Source of the DNA: Labilithrix sp. | Lineage (GTDB): Bacteria; Myxococcota_A; Polyangia; Polyangiales; Polyangiaceae | Assembly: GCA_019637175.1 (NCBI GenBank) | Contig: JAHBWD010000063.1 | Span: 1-52,333 of the forward strand | Direction: 5' to 3' | DNA: 52,333 bases | Shown here: positions 41,792 to 49,397 of the stretch, one piece after another | Numbering within the stretch: the stretch's first letter is position 1 | Layout of the letters: each line of letters opens with the position of its first letter | Notes under the pieces: model-generated | The model's database searches: none | What the model saw: only the letters and a program-made list of their open reading frames with translations | Told to the model about the DNA's origin: nothing | Made by a program: the position numbers and the translations under genes

Positions 41792-42622
41792 ATGCAAGGA
41801 CCTGCCGATCCCCGCTTCGGACAACGACATGGGTACGTGCCGCAGGAGACGCCTCCGGGAGGAGGCCCGCGCGTGGCGCCGTACGCGACGTATCCGCAGC
41901 AGCCCTTCGCTCCGCCGCAGACGCCGCAGACCCAGCAGCCGTTCGGCGCGCCGCCGTCTTCGTATACGCCGCCGGCGCCGTCTTCGTACACGCCTCCTCC
42001 GCCGCCGGCGTACGGCGCGCCCTACGCGCAGCCGACGCACGGTCAGCCGACGTACGGTCAGCCGACGTACGGTCAGCCGACGTACGGGACGCCCGTGCCT
42101 CCGCCGCCTCACGCCGCGTCGCCTCACGCCGCGTCGCCTCACGGCGCGCCCCAGCACTACGCGCAGCCGCGTCCTACGCCGGTGCCGACGCACCTGCCCG
42201 GGCTCGGATCGTTCACGATGCCGAAGTCGATCACGTCGATGCCGCAACCGAGCGGCCTCCCCGCGCCGCTCGCGTTCGGTCTCGCGCTCGTCGCCGTCGT
42301 CGTCGCGCTGATCTTCGACGTCGTCTTCTTGAAGGTGCACATCCCGGGCGTGGGCTCGTACGCGTGGTACCTCACGACCGCGCTTTCGTTCGCCGGCGCG
42401 GGCTGGGGCTCGGCGACGTGGACGCGCGCGAGCAAGATGACCGCGATGACGGCGATGACGATCGCCGCGATCCTCTACGGCGCGGCCGATCTCGGGCTCG
42501 GCTTCGTGCTCGAGGGCCTCTCGCTCTCGGGCGCGATCATGCTCGGCGCGCAGGGCTTGGCGATCGCTTGCGTGTGCGGCTTCGGCGCGATCTACAAGGG
42601 CTTCGCCGCCAAGGGCGACTGA
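41792..42622 (+). CDS. Polytopic membrane protein with Pro/Tyr/Gln-rich N-terminus
   Basis: A 276-residue protein. The first 140 residues are low-complexity, rich in Pro, Tyr, Gln and His, and include in-frame tandem repeats (QPTYG four times, HAASP twice and a variant). The C-terminal half has four hydrophobic segments (ALVAVVVALIFDVVFL; WYLTTALSFAGAGWG; AMTIAAILYGAADLGLGFVLEG; AIMLGAQGLAIACVCGFGAIY). A cytoplasmic Pro-rich region of this kind is also present in the protein at 27417. No domain is recognised. AAAGGAAGAGTGAAGG precedes ATG 41792. It lies 39 bases before the L,D-transpeptidase, and the two may be co-transcribed. Confidence 0.76.
   Translation: MQGPADPRFGQRHGYVPQETPPGGGPRVAPYATYPQQPFAPPQTPQTQQPFGAPPSSYTPPAPSSYTPPPPPAYGAPYAQPTHGQPTYGQPTYGQPTYGTPVPPPPHAASPHAASPHGAPQHYAQPRPTPVPTHLPGLGSFTMPKSITSMPQPSGLPAPLAFGLALVAVVVALIFDVVFLKVHIPGVGSYAWYLTTALSFAGAGWGSATWTRASKMTAMTAMTIAAILYGAADLGLGFVLEGLSLSGAIMLGAQGLAIACVCGFGAIYKGFAAKGD
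42029..42151 (+). repeat. Two in-frame 15-bp tandem repeat tracts inside the membrane protein gene
   Basis: Four copies of a 15-bp unit (CAGCCGACGTACGGT with one-base variants) occupy 42029-42088, encoding QPTYG-type pentapeptides. After 18 bases, a second 15-bp unit (CCTCACGCCGCGTCG) is repeated twice and then a third diverged copy ends at 42151, encoding PHAAS. Both tracts are whole-codon units, so slippage would change the number of pentapeptides without shifting the frame. Confidence 0.85.
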
Positions 42623-42661
42623 CGACTGACAGCGGGCGCGGATCGAGGTAAGGCGAGGGCC

Positions 42662-44296
42662 GTGCGAACGGTCCTCGCCCTCGTCCTTTGTGGAGGAGCC
42701 CTCGGTCAGGTGGGCGCGGCGTGCGCGAGCCCGAAGAACGAAGCTCAGCCGGACGCCGAGGCGGAGGCGAGCGCGCCGCTCGACGCGGGCGCGCCCGACG
42801 GCGAAGAGAGCGCCGCCGAAGACGCAGGCCGCGGCGCGGCGACGCAGCTCGGCGCGATGGCGCAGACGTCGGTCCTCGATTCGCCCGCGTGGCCCGAGAG
42901 CAACACGGGGTCGAAGCGCCTCGGCTACTTGCGGCACGGCGCGATCGTCTCCGCGTACGATCGCCCGACGCCCAACGGCGACTGCAAAGACGGCTGGTAC
43001 GAGCTCGTTCAAGGCGGATGGGTCTGCGGCAAGGCCGTGACCGTCGAGGTGACGAGCCCGCGCGTGCGCCTCGCGCCCAAGCAGCCCGATCGCGACGCGG
43101 GGATGCCGTATCGCTACGGCGTCAACCTGACCGACGGCACGCCGCTCTATCGCAAGGCGCTCTCCACCGAGGAGCGCAAGAAGTACGAGCCCTGGCTCGT
43201 TCCTGCGAAGCCGACGGAAGAAGACGACAAGGGCGAGAAGAGCGAAAAGAGCGAGAAGGCCGAAGGCGACGTCGAAGAGCAAGCGCCGATCGCGCGCACG
43301 GCGCCGGTCGACGCGGGCGCGCCGCCGCCGAAGCCGACGCTCAAGGAGCTCAAGGGCAAGGGCGTGCTCGTGCGCAAGATGGCCAAGGGCTTCTATCTCG
43401 CGCTCGACAAGGAGTTTCGATCGTCGGGCGCGCGATGGTGGCGCACGTCGTTCGGCTTCGCCGTTCCGCACGAGCGCTTGATGCTCCAGACGGGGGTGAC
43501 CAAGCACGCGGGCACCTGGTTCGGCGAAGGCGCGCTCGCGGATCTCTTGTCGGTCGACGACGCCGACGCGGGCGACGTCGTCGTCGACGCGGGCGACGGA
43601 GGCGCGGCGTCGCTCGCCGGCGCGGTCGCGTTCGTCACCGTCGGCTTCGCGCGCAAGCTCGAGCTGAGCGACGATCGCAAGAAGCTCACGTGGGGCGCCG
43701 AGCTGCCGAAGCGCGCCGCGGTGATGCTCACCGGTCGCGACGCGGTCGTGTCGGGGCAGACGTACCACCAGACGACGGGCGGCTTCTGGGTTCGGCTGAT
43801 GGATCTGAAGCTCGCGAAGATCGCGCCTCCCGCCGATCTCGCGCCGAACGAGAAGTGGATCGACGTCGATCTCACGCGCCAGGCGCTCGTCGCGCTCGAG
43901 GGCACGCGCCCGGTGTTCGCGACGCTGATCGCGTCGGGCAAGCGCAACCCGCAGGACAAGGAGCGAGACTTCCCCACGCCGACGGGCACGTTCCGCATTC
44001 GAGAGAAGCACGTCACGACGACGATGGACGGCGACGTCGCCTCCGACGGTCCGTACTCGATCGAGGACGTGCCGTGGGTCATGTACTTCCAGGGCAGCTA
44101 CGCGCTCCACGGCGCGTTCTGGCACGATCAGTTCGGCCGCATGCGCAGCCACGGTTGCGTGAACATGGCGCCCGACGACGCGCGCACGCTCTTCGGCTGG
44201 GCCGAGCCGGCGCTCCCCGAGGGATGGCACGGCGTCTTCAGCAAGGACGACGCTTCGGGCACGCGCATCGTCGTCCACGAAGACGGCAAGCGCTGA
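42662..44296 (+). CDS. L,D-transpeptidase (YkuD) with N-terminal SH3-like region
   Basis: A 544-residue exported protein. The N-terminus is a signal that could be a lipoprotein leader (QVGAAC, Cys21) and is followed by an Asp/Ala-rich linker. A probable SH3-like region is seen at about 68-130 (GYLRHGAIVSAYDR ... GGWVCGK). The C-terminal YkuD catalytic domain starts near 395 (EKWIDVDLTRQALVALEGTRPVF) and has FPTPTGTFRI, the His in YALHGAFWHD and SHGCVNM with the catalytic Cys499. Such enzymes form 3-3 peptidoglycan cross-links or attach lipoproteins. A Lys/Glu-rich stretch at 180-205 is unusual. The start is GTG 42662, with AGGCGAGGG upstream. Confidence 0.9.
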   Translation: MRTVLALVLCGGALGQVGAACASPKNEAQPDAEAEASAPLDAGAPDGEESAAEDAGRGAATQLGAMAQTSVLDSPAWPESNTGSKRLGYLRHGAIVSAYDRPTPNGDCKDGWYELVQGGWVCGKAVTVEVTSPRVRLAPKQPDRDAGMPYRYGVNLTDGTPLYRKALSTEERKKYEPWLVPAKPTEEDDKGEKSEKSEKAEGDVEEQAPIARTAPVDAGAPPPKPTLKELKGKGVLVRKMAKGFYLALDKEFRSSGARWWRTSFGFAVPHERLMLQTGVTKHAGTWFGEGALADLLSVDDADAGDVVVDAGDGGAASLAGAVAFVTVGFARKLELSDDRKKLTWGAELPKRAAVMLTGRDAVVSGQTYHQTTGGFWVRLMDLKLAKIAPPADLAPNEKWIDVDLTRQALVALEGTRPVFATLIASGKRNPQDKERDFPTPTGTFRIREKHVTTTMDGDVASDGPYSIEDVPWVMYFQGSYALHGAFWHDQFGRMRSHGCVNMAPDDARTLFGWAEPALPEGWHGVFSKDDASGTRIVVHEDGKR

Positions 44297-44459
44297 CCGC
44301 GCAGGCGGCGATCAGGCCGGATCACTCCTCTAGTCGAGTCCGCGTCCAAACTTGATCGCCGTCACGGATGATGGGATGCGACGAAGGTCGTGCCAGCCTG
44401 ACCGCGCGATTCCAGTGCCCAAGGTGATGAGGAGCGGTCGTCTTCGGGTCTCCCCGAGC

Positions 44460-45095
44460 ATGATGCGAAGTCGGACCGCCTCGTTGTGGTGGTACAGCGC
44501 GCCGAGCTATCTTCATGCGGTGCAGCCGCCGCACGCCGTGACGCTACATAGCCAGCATGAGGCGGAGCGCGAGATCGCGCGCATCACGACGGAGAACATG
44601 TTCAACGGGGCCGCGCTGCCGCCGCCCGCGGGCGCTCAACGTTTCCCATCGCCGATTACATTGGGACCCATCGATCAGGCTGCCCTCGCATCATGGCGCC
44701 TGCGTTGGGAGAACCACCCGCAACGGCGGGTGGCGTGGGACTGGTCAGCGTTGCGGCGAAGATTCGGCCACCGACCATGTCGCTACGAGCTAGCCATTCA
44801 CATTCAGGGCAACGCTGTTGGCCTGGCTGTCGGTCGCATTAGCCACGGCCGTTCAGTGGTTCGGATCGACATGATCGAGGGGTTCCCAGGACCTCATCCG
44901 CTCAAGCGTTGGATCATCCCGGTTGCGGTCGAGTTCGGCAGTGTGCTCGGCCAGGCCTATCTTGCACGGCATTTGCGCTTGATTGACCCATCGCCGCACG
45001 TGGTTCGCGCGTTGCACGCGATGGCCCGACCGTTCACTTTCGTGGCGCGGGTATCCCCCATGCGCTACAACCATTGTCAGAGGACACCGCCGTGA
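44460..45095 (+). CDS. GNAT-fold-like protein of unknown function in a lower-GC patch
   Basis: An approximately 211-residue protein. The C-terminal 120 residues resemble a GNAT acetyltransferase core: RYELAIHIQGNAVGLAVGRIS, then SVVRIDMIEGFPGPHPLKRWIIPVAVEFG, LGQAYLARHLRLIDPSPHVVRALHAM. The usual acetyl-CoA pyrophosphate loop (Q/RxxGxG/A) is not clear, so the activity is not assured. An N-terminal Trp/Tyr-rich stretch (SLWWYSAPSYLHAV) precedes a helix. Base composition and codon use differ from the neighbours (more A/T, TTG Leu and AT-ending codons), a sign of transfer. The start is uncertain: ATG 44460 is used, but the frame is open from 44352. Its stop overlaps the next gene by four bases. 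Confidence 0.6.
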   Translation: MMRSRTASLWWYSAPSYLHAVQPPHAVTLHSQHEAEREIARITTENMFNGAALPPPAGAQRFPSPITLGPIDQAALASWRLRWENHPQRRVAWDWSALRRRFGHRPCRYELAIHIQGNAVGLAVGRISHGRSVVRIDMIEGFPGPHPLKRWIIPVAVEFGSVLGQAYLARHLRLIDPSPHVVRALHAMARPFTFVARVSPMRYNHCQRTPP

Positions 45096-45283
45096 GTGCG
45101 TTCAGCCCCCGATCCATCCCGGCCGAATTGGCTGCGCTCGCGGGCGACGATTTCGCGAGGCGTGCGATCGAGGCGGCTGCTCGGATTGAGCCGCTTACGG
45201 AGCGAGCGTACCTCGAGCTCGGTGAAGGCCCTGACGTCTGCGGCACCGACGCGTATGTCGATGTCGAGGACGACGCGGAATAG
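45092..45283 (+). CDS. Small acidic protein coupled to the GNAT-like gene
   Basis: A 63-residue acidic protein (SAFSPRSIPAELAALAGDDF ... GEGPDVCGTDAYVDVEDDAE). GTG 45092 overlaps the stop of the upstream gene (GTGA at 45092-45095) and has AGAGGA upstream. Two short helices and an acidic tail are predicted; there is no ribbon-helix-helix or other DNA-binding pattern. It is too small for family assignment. The overlap and the shared codon style say that it works with the GNAT-like protein, perhaps as a partner or inhibitor. That is an inference. Confidence 0.55.
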   Translation: MSAFSPRSIPAELAALAGDDFARRAIEAAARIEPLTERAYLELGEGPDVCGTDAYVDVEDDAE

Positions 45284-45307
45284 GCGCGTCACCTGGCCTC
45301 CGGAGTC

Positions 45308-45326
45308 CCTCCCGTCATCAGGGAGG
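45308..45326. terminator. Possible short hairpin after the small acidic gene
   Basis: CCTCCC at 45308-45313 pairs with GGGAGG at 45321-45326 across a 7-base loop, 25 bases beyond the stop of the small acidic gene. There is no T-run, so this is a weak candidate terminator lying in the 152-base gap before the convergent YD-repeat gene. Confidence 0.3.
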
Positions 45327-45361
45327 AGCTCGAGACGTTCAGCTCACAAGAGGAGCGGCCG

Positions 45362-45421
45362 TCAGGCCGCGATGGCGCGGTGCTTGAGCCCGTCGAGGAG
45401 CGCGAGCGCCTGCGCGCGAGC
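45362..45421 (-). pseudogene. Remnant of a ferritin-like gene 3' end
   Basis: On the minus strand this stretch can be read as RAQALALLDGLKHRAIAA followed by a stop. The ferritin-like lipoprotein at 46470 ends RAQALALLDGLEHHALAA, so 15 of 18 residues agree. The flanking DNA also matches: GGCCGTCAGGCCGCGA occurs at 45357-45372 and again at 46465-46480. It lies just downstream of the YD-repeat gene's stop, out of its frame, and has no start of its own. I read it as the end of a second, lost copy. Confidence 0.65.
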
Positions 45422-45435
45422 GGAGGAGAGCCGCG

Positions 45436-46380
45436 TCAGGGGCAGGTCTTGGTGACGGCGTTGCTCGGCACCGGGCCTGTGGTCTCGACCTTGGTGATCG
45501 TGCCGCCCGTCCAGGTGAACGTCGCGCTCTGGTCTGCCCCCGCGGCGCTCGCGTCGAGCTGCCACTTCGTCAGCCTTCCGCTCGAGTCGTAGGTGAAGGT
45601 CTCGTCGAGATCTTTGGCGACCTCGGCCGCGTCGCGCTGGAAGCGCGTGATGCGGCCGGCGGAGTCGTAGGTGAAGGTCTCGTCGAGATCCGCGGCGACG
45701 GCCGACGCGTCGAGCTGCCATCGCGTGAGCCGGCCGGCGGGGTCGTAGGTGAAGGTCTCGTCGAGATCCGCGGCGACGGCCGCCGCGTCGAGCTGCCATC
45801 GCGTGATGCGGCCGGCGGAGTCATAGGTGAAGGTCTCGTCGAGATCCGCGGCGACGGCCGCCGCGTCGCGCTGCCATCGCGTGAGGCGGCCCATCGCGTC
45901 GTAGGTGAAGGTCTCGTCGAGATCCGCGGCCACCGCCGCGGAGTCGAGCTGCCAGCGGATGAGCCGGCCTGCGGCGTCGTAGGTGAACGTCTCGGTGAAA
46001 TCACCGGCCACGACATTCGAATCGAACTCGCGCTTGATCACGCGACCCGCGGAGTCTTTCGTGATCGAGCCCGTGCCGTTGCCCGTCGGGATCGACGTGT
46101 CCTTCTTGGCGTGCGCGTCGCGCGCCGCGAGCCTCAGGACGTCGCGCGGCGAAGCCGCCGATGCGCTGAAGGGGATGCACATGACCGGCGCGCTCGGCGC
46201 CGGAGGCGTGGGCTTGGTCGGCGGGTCCGTCGTGGGCGCGGGGCCGGGCCCGGGATTCGGATTGGGGTTCGACGGATCGCTCGGCGTGTCGCCGGGATCG
46301 TCGGTCGGGGTGCCGCCACCCGTCGTCTCGTTGCTGCAAGCCAGAAGGAGAAGAGCGAAGAAGACGAAGTGCGAGCGCAT
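45436..46380 (-). CDS. YD-repeat lipoprotein made of near-identical 26-residue units
   Basis: A 314-residue lipoprotein. The lipobox is LLLLAC (Cys15), followed by a Thr/Asp/Pro-rich linker (residues 20-70). Six full YD repeats follow from about residue 140, each 26 residues long with the core DLDETFTYDSAGRITRWQLD, after one degenerate copy (ITKDSAGRVIKREFDS). These are the strands of Rhs/teneurin-type repeats, but the protein is far shorter than Rhs proteins and has no core cage-closing motif or C-terminal toxin. It ends with a degenerate strand (SATFTWTGGTITKVE) and a Cys. Start: ATG 46380 is where the signal peptide begins. Its relative on the same strand is the ferritin-like lipoprotein 89 bases upstream. 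Confidence 0.82.
   Translation of the reverse strand: MRSHFVFFALLLLACSNETTGGGTPTDDPGDTPSDPSNPNPNPGPGPAPTTDPPTKPTPPAPSAPVMCIPFSASAASPRDVLRLAARDAHAKKDTSIPTGNGTGSITKDSAGRVIKREFDSNVVAGDFTETFTYDAAGRLIRWQLDSAAVAADLDETFTYDAMGRLTRWQRDAAAVAADLDETFTYDSAGRITRWQLDAAAVAADLDETFTYDPAGRLTRWQLDASAVAADLDETFTYDSAGRITRFQRDAAEVAKDLDETFTYDSSGRLTKWQLDASAAGADQSATFTWTGGTITKVETTGPVPSNAVTKTCP
45584..46005 (-). repeat. 78-bp coding tandem repeat array of the YD lipoprotein
   Basis: The block GTCGTAGGTGAAGGTCTCGT recurs with a 78-base period at about 45586, 45664, 45742, 45820, 45898 and 45976 (the last has AACGT in place of AAGGT). Whole units differ at only a few positions, many of them within the DNA for W-Q-L/R-D. 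Each unit encodes one 26-residue YD repeat, and none breaks the frame. The high DNA identity points to recent expansion or gene conversion. Confidence 0.85.
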
Positions 46381-46425
46381 GGGCGCGAGTCCTGACACGC
46401 ACCGGCGAGTCGGGCAAGGCGCCTC

Positions 46426-46454
46426 GGCCAAGCGCCCAGGAGCGCTGGCCTTTT
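46426..46454 (+). terminator. Hairpin followed by a T-run, between the YD and ferritin-like genes
   Basis: GGCC at 46426-46429 and AGCGC at 46431-46435 pair with GCGCT at 46442-46446 and GGCC at 46447-46450, leaving one bulged A, and four T follow at 46451-46454. Read on the plus strand this looks like an intrinsic terminator, but both flanking genes run on the minus strand. It may simply end antisense transcription or be chance. Confidence 0.3.
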
Positions 46455-46469
46455 CGGTGCCACGGGCCG

Positions 46470-47843
46470 TCAGGCCGCGAGGGCGTGGTGCTCGAGCCCG
46501 TCGAGGAGCGCGAGCGCCTGCGCGCGCGAGGGGAGCCCCGCCGTGTCGACGAGATCGCGCGGCGGATCGTGGAGCTCGCTCCGCAGATCCGCGAGCGCGT
46601 CGCGCCGCGCGCGATCGATCCGCGCGCGCTCGGCGGGCGTGAGCTTGCGATCGAGGAAGCGCGCGACGTCGTGCGCGAGCTCGGCGTGGCGCGCTTCGTC
46701 GAGCGCGATGCGAGCGAGCATCGGACGGAGCTCCGGCGCCGCGATGCGAGCTTGGAACGCCGCGACGAGCGCGCCATAGGTCTCGCGGACGCAGCCTTCG
46801 ACGACGTTCTCGAGGGCTATCGAAAAGAGATCGCGCGTGCTCATCGGACCGACGACGACCGGAGGGACGACCGCCCCGAAGCGGCGCGCGATGCGAGAGG
46901 TCTCACGCGCATGACGGATCTCGTCGGCGCGCGAGCGGCGCGCGCGCGCGACGAGGCTCGGCGGGGCGCCGAAGCGAAGGAGCTCGAGCTCGAGGCGGCG
47001 GAAGGCGACGACGCTCGCCGCTTCGAGGTGGGCGCAGCGCGCGAAGTGATCGCCGACGGAGCTCGAGCCTTTCGCGGCGTCGAGCGCGCACAGGCCGCGT
47101 GGACGGCGGCCACAGACGACGCCTGAATCGCCGAGCGTGTCGCGCTTCAGGTTCGACACCGTCCCCGCGGCGGACACGTTCACGCGAACCCGATACGGGT
47201 GCGCGAGGGGCCCGCACCCGTGCCCCGCGACGAGAAACTCCCACGAACCGTCGTCGTTCTTTCGCCAGCCGCTCTGGGCCGGGGTCGTCGTGCACGCGAG
47301 GATGAGGTTCCTGGTCTGGAGGATCAGCCTCGCTTCTTCGCGTGTATCGATGGGACCGAGGAAGCTCGCGACTTCCTCGGTCGTTCGCGCGACGCCGACT
47401 TCGTCGCCGCGCGTGTAGACGAGAAACTCTTTCGCAGCGCTTCGACCGATGGATCCAGCGAGGATGTCCCCGTCCGTGAGCCATCCCTCGTTGGCTTCGC
47501 GGAGCGTCGCGGCGCCGAGCGCAGCGACACATGTCGCGCGGTCGCTCGCCGTCGCGCACGCGGAGCCGTGGCTCGCCTTGGTCGTGTACGTCGGCGCCGT
47601 GGATCCGCCGTCCGCGTCGCGGGCGAACGTCGCCTCGCGAAGCTCCACGTAGTCGACGGGAGCCGCCGGCGTCAGGTTCGAGAGCAGATCGGGCAGCGGG
47701 GCCTCGCACGCGAACGTCTCTTCGTCGTCGACCGGCTCGCCGCTCGATCCCTTGCACGCCGCGGCGCTCGCGGCGCCGACGGATCCGGCGATGACGACGT
47801 TGACGATCGACCCGAGCACCCTTCGCAGATCGCGACCCGGCAT
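46470..47843 (-). CDS. Lipoprotein with C-terminal ferritin-like domain
   Basis: A 457-residue protein. The signal ends ASAAAC (Cys30), a lipobox, and is followed by an Asp/Glu-rich stretch. Residues 45-280 form a Cys-containing domain I do not recognise (FACEAPLPDLL, SACATASDRATCVAAL, LACTTTPAQ, GHGCGPLAHP). Residues 290-430 are a four-helix ferritin-like domain: HLEAASVVAFRRLELELLRFG, SRADEIRHARETSRIARRFG, FSIALENVVEGCVRETYGALVA and LARIALDEARHAELAHDVARFL, with the Glu and His pattern (E, EIRH, E, DEARH) of a di-iron site. Exported ferritin-like domains may act as oxidases or metal handling proteins. GGGGGGAA precedes ATG 47843. Confidence 0.83.
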   Translation of the reverse strand: MPGRDLRRVLGSIVNVVIAGSVGAASAAACKGSSGEPVDDEETFACEAPLPDLLSNLTPAAPVDYVELREATFARDADGGSTAPTYTTKASHGSACATASDRATCVAALGAATLREANEGWLTDGDILAGSIGRSAAKEFLVYTRGDEVGVARTTEEVASFLGPIDTREEARLILQTRNLILACTTTPAQSGWRKNDDGSWEFLVAGHGCGPLAHPYRVRVNVSAAGTVSNLKRDTLGDSGVVCGRRPRGLCALDAAKGSSSVGDHFARCAHLEAASVVAFRRLELELLRFGAPPSLVARARRSRADEIRHARETSRIARRFGAVVPPVVVGPMSTRDLFSIALENVVEGCVRETYGALVAAFQARIAAPELRPMLARIALDEARHAELAHDVARFLDRKLTPAERARIDRARRDALADLRSELHDPPRDLVDTAGLPSRAQALALLDGLEHHALAA

Positions 47844-47962
47844 GGAGATTCCCCCCGAAAGACCTCTCCCCGCCCAGCAGCAAGTGTGCCGCGGCCGGAT
47901 TCTCCGCGCGAGTGATGCGTGACCCATGACGATGCGATCATGGCGTCAGGCGGCTAACGCGA

Positions 47963-49351
47963 TCAGATCGGCGTGTTCCAGCCGCCGACGTCGACGGTGA
48001 GGCGATCCGCTTCCTTGGGGCCCCACGTGCCGGGCTCGTATTCGAACATCGGGCTCGGGCCGTGGATGACGGGATCGACGATCGCCCACGCGGCCTCGAC
48101 GACGTCTTGGCGCGCGAAGAGCGTGGGGTCGCCGATCATCGCGTCGCCGAGGAGGCGCTCGTAGGCCTCCATGCGGCCGGCCTCGCCTTGCGCGGCCTCT
48201 TCGACGACCGACAGCTCCACCGGCGTCCCGATCATGCGCTCGCCGTGCTCCTTGGCGCGCGCGCCGAGCGCGATCGTGACGTTCGGGCTGAGGCGGAAGC
48301 GGATGTAGTTGCCCATGCTCGGCGCCGGCTCCTTGAAGACGACCTGCGGAGGGTTCTTGAACTCGACCATCACCTCGGTGCACGTGACCGCGAGCGACTT
48401 GCCCGCGCGCACGTAGAAGGGCACGCCCTCCCATCGCCACGAGTCGACGCACAGGCGGAGCGCGGCGTAGGTCGCCATGAAGGAGTCGGGCGCGACGCCG
48501 GGCTCTTCGCGGTAGCCCTTGAACTGGCCGCGCACCATGTTGTCGACGCTGAGCGGGCGCACGGTGCGGAGCACCTTCGCTTGCTCGTCGCGGATCGCTT
48601 CGGGGATGGTGCTCGAGGGCGCCTCCATCGCGAGGTAGCTCACGACCTGGAGGAGGTGGTTCTGGATGACGTCGCGGATGACGCCCGTCTCTTCGTAGAA
48701 CTTGCCGCGCCCCTTCACGCCGAACGACTCGGCCATCGTGATCTGCACGTTCTCGACGTAATGGCGGTTCAGGATCGGCTCGAGGAACGCGTTGGCGAAG
48801 CGGAAGTAGAGGATGTTCTGGACCGCCTCCTTACCGAGGTAGTGGTCGATGCGATAGATCGACTCCTCGGGGAAGACCTTGTGGAGCGTCTCGTTGAGAT
48901 CGCGCGCCGAGGCGAGATCGCGCCCGAACGGCTTCTCGACGACGACGCGCGCGTCGAGCGAGAGCCCGGATTGCAAGAGGCGCGTCGCGACGGTGGGGAA
49001 CATGCTCGGCGGGATCGCGAGGTAGTGGAGCGGGCGCTTGGCGCCGCCGAGCTGCTCGCGCACCTGCGAGAACGTCGCGGCGTCGTTGTAGTCGCCGTCG
49101 ACGTAGCGGAGCTGCGCGGCGAGCTTGGCGAAGGCCGCCTCGTCGAGGCCGCCGTGCTCGGTGACGCTCGCGCGCGCGCGCTCGACGAGCTGCGGGAGCG
49201 CCCAACCCGACTTCGCGACGCCGACGATCGGCCCGTCGAGGCGGCCGCGCCGAACGAGCGCCTGGAGCGCGGGGAAGATCTTCTTGTAAGCGAGATCGCC
49301 GGTGGCTCCGAAGAAGACGAGCGCGTCGGAAGGTTGGGGCTTGGACGACAT
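47963..49351 (-). CDS. zwf: Glucose-6-phosphate dehydrogenase
   Basis: A 462-residue enzyme. The NADP-binding GATGDLAYKK is at 15-24. EKPFG is at 139-143. The active-site signature RIDHYLGKE is at 167-175, with the substrate Lys and catalytic His region as expected. MAESFGVKGRGKFYEETGVIRDVIQNHLLQ and FYVRAGKSL are further family motifs. It oxidises glucose-6-phosphate to 6-phosphogluconolactone, making NADPH for the pentose phosphate route. The gene is alone here: no gnd, pgl or opcA is adjacent. ATG 49351 was chosen because the family homology begins there; the longer frame to 49597 is only the shadow of the divergent lipoprotein gene. Confidence 0.95.
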   Translation of the reverse strand: MSSKPQPSDALVFFGATGDLAYKKIFPALQALVRRGRLDGPIVGVAKSGWALPQLVERARASVTEHGGLDEAAFAKLAAQLRYVDGDYNDAATFSQVREQLGGAKRPLHYLAIPPSMFPTVATRLLQSGLSLDARVVVEKPFGRDLASARDLNETLHKVFPEESIYRIDHYLGKEAVQNILYFRFANAFLEPILNRHYVENVQITMAESFGVKGRGKFYEETGVIRDVIQNHLLQVVSYLAMEAPSSTIPEAIRDEQAKVLRTVRPLSVDNMVRGQFKGYREEPGVAPDSFMATYAALRLCVDSWRWEGVPFYVRAGKSLAVTCTEVMVEFKNPPQVVFKEPAPSMGNYIRFRLSPNVTIALGARAKEHGERMIGTPVELSVVEEAAQGEAGRMEAYERLLGDAMIGDPTLFARQDVVEAAWAIVDPVIHGPSPMFEYEPGTWGPKEADRLTVDVGGWNTPI

Positions 49352-49397
49352 GGGTCGAGTAGACCTCGAAATCGTGCGGGCGTGCCACAATGACCTC

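Noticed and set aside
39326..44278. A 1650-codon open frame on the minus strand
   Set aside because: It is Arg-rich, has no domain, and lies antisense to the alcohol dehydrogenase, membrane protein and transpeptidase genes. High GC leaves few stops in such frames.
44307..44360. GGCGATCA at 44307-44314 and TGATCGCC at 44353-44360 as the edge of a mobile element
   Set aside because: An 8-base match over 50 bases is expected by chance in GC-rich DNA, and no integrase, tRNA end or second copy is seen.
45584..46005. Regularly spaced repeats that might be a CRISPR array
   Set aside because: The 78-base period is constant with no unique spacers, and the repeats lie in frame within a coding YD-repeat protein.
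45436..46380. Polymorphic Rhs-type toxin
   Set aside because: The YD repeats are present, but there is no Rhs core motif, no variable C-terminal toxin domain, and no adjacent immunity gene.
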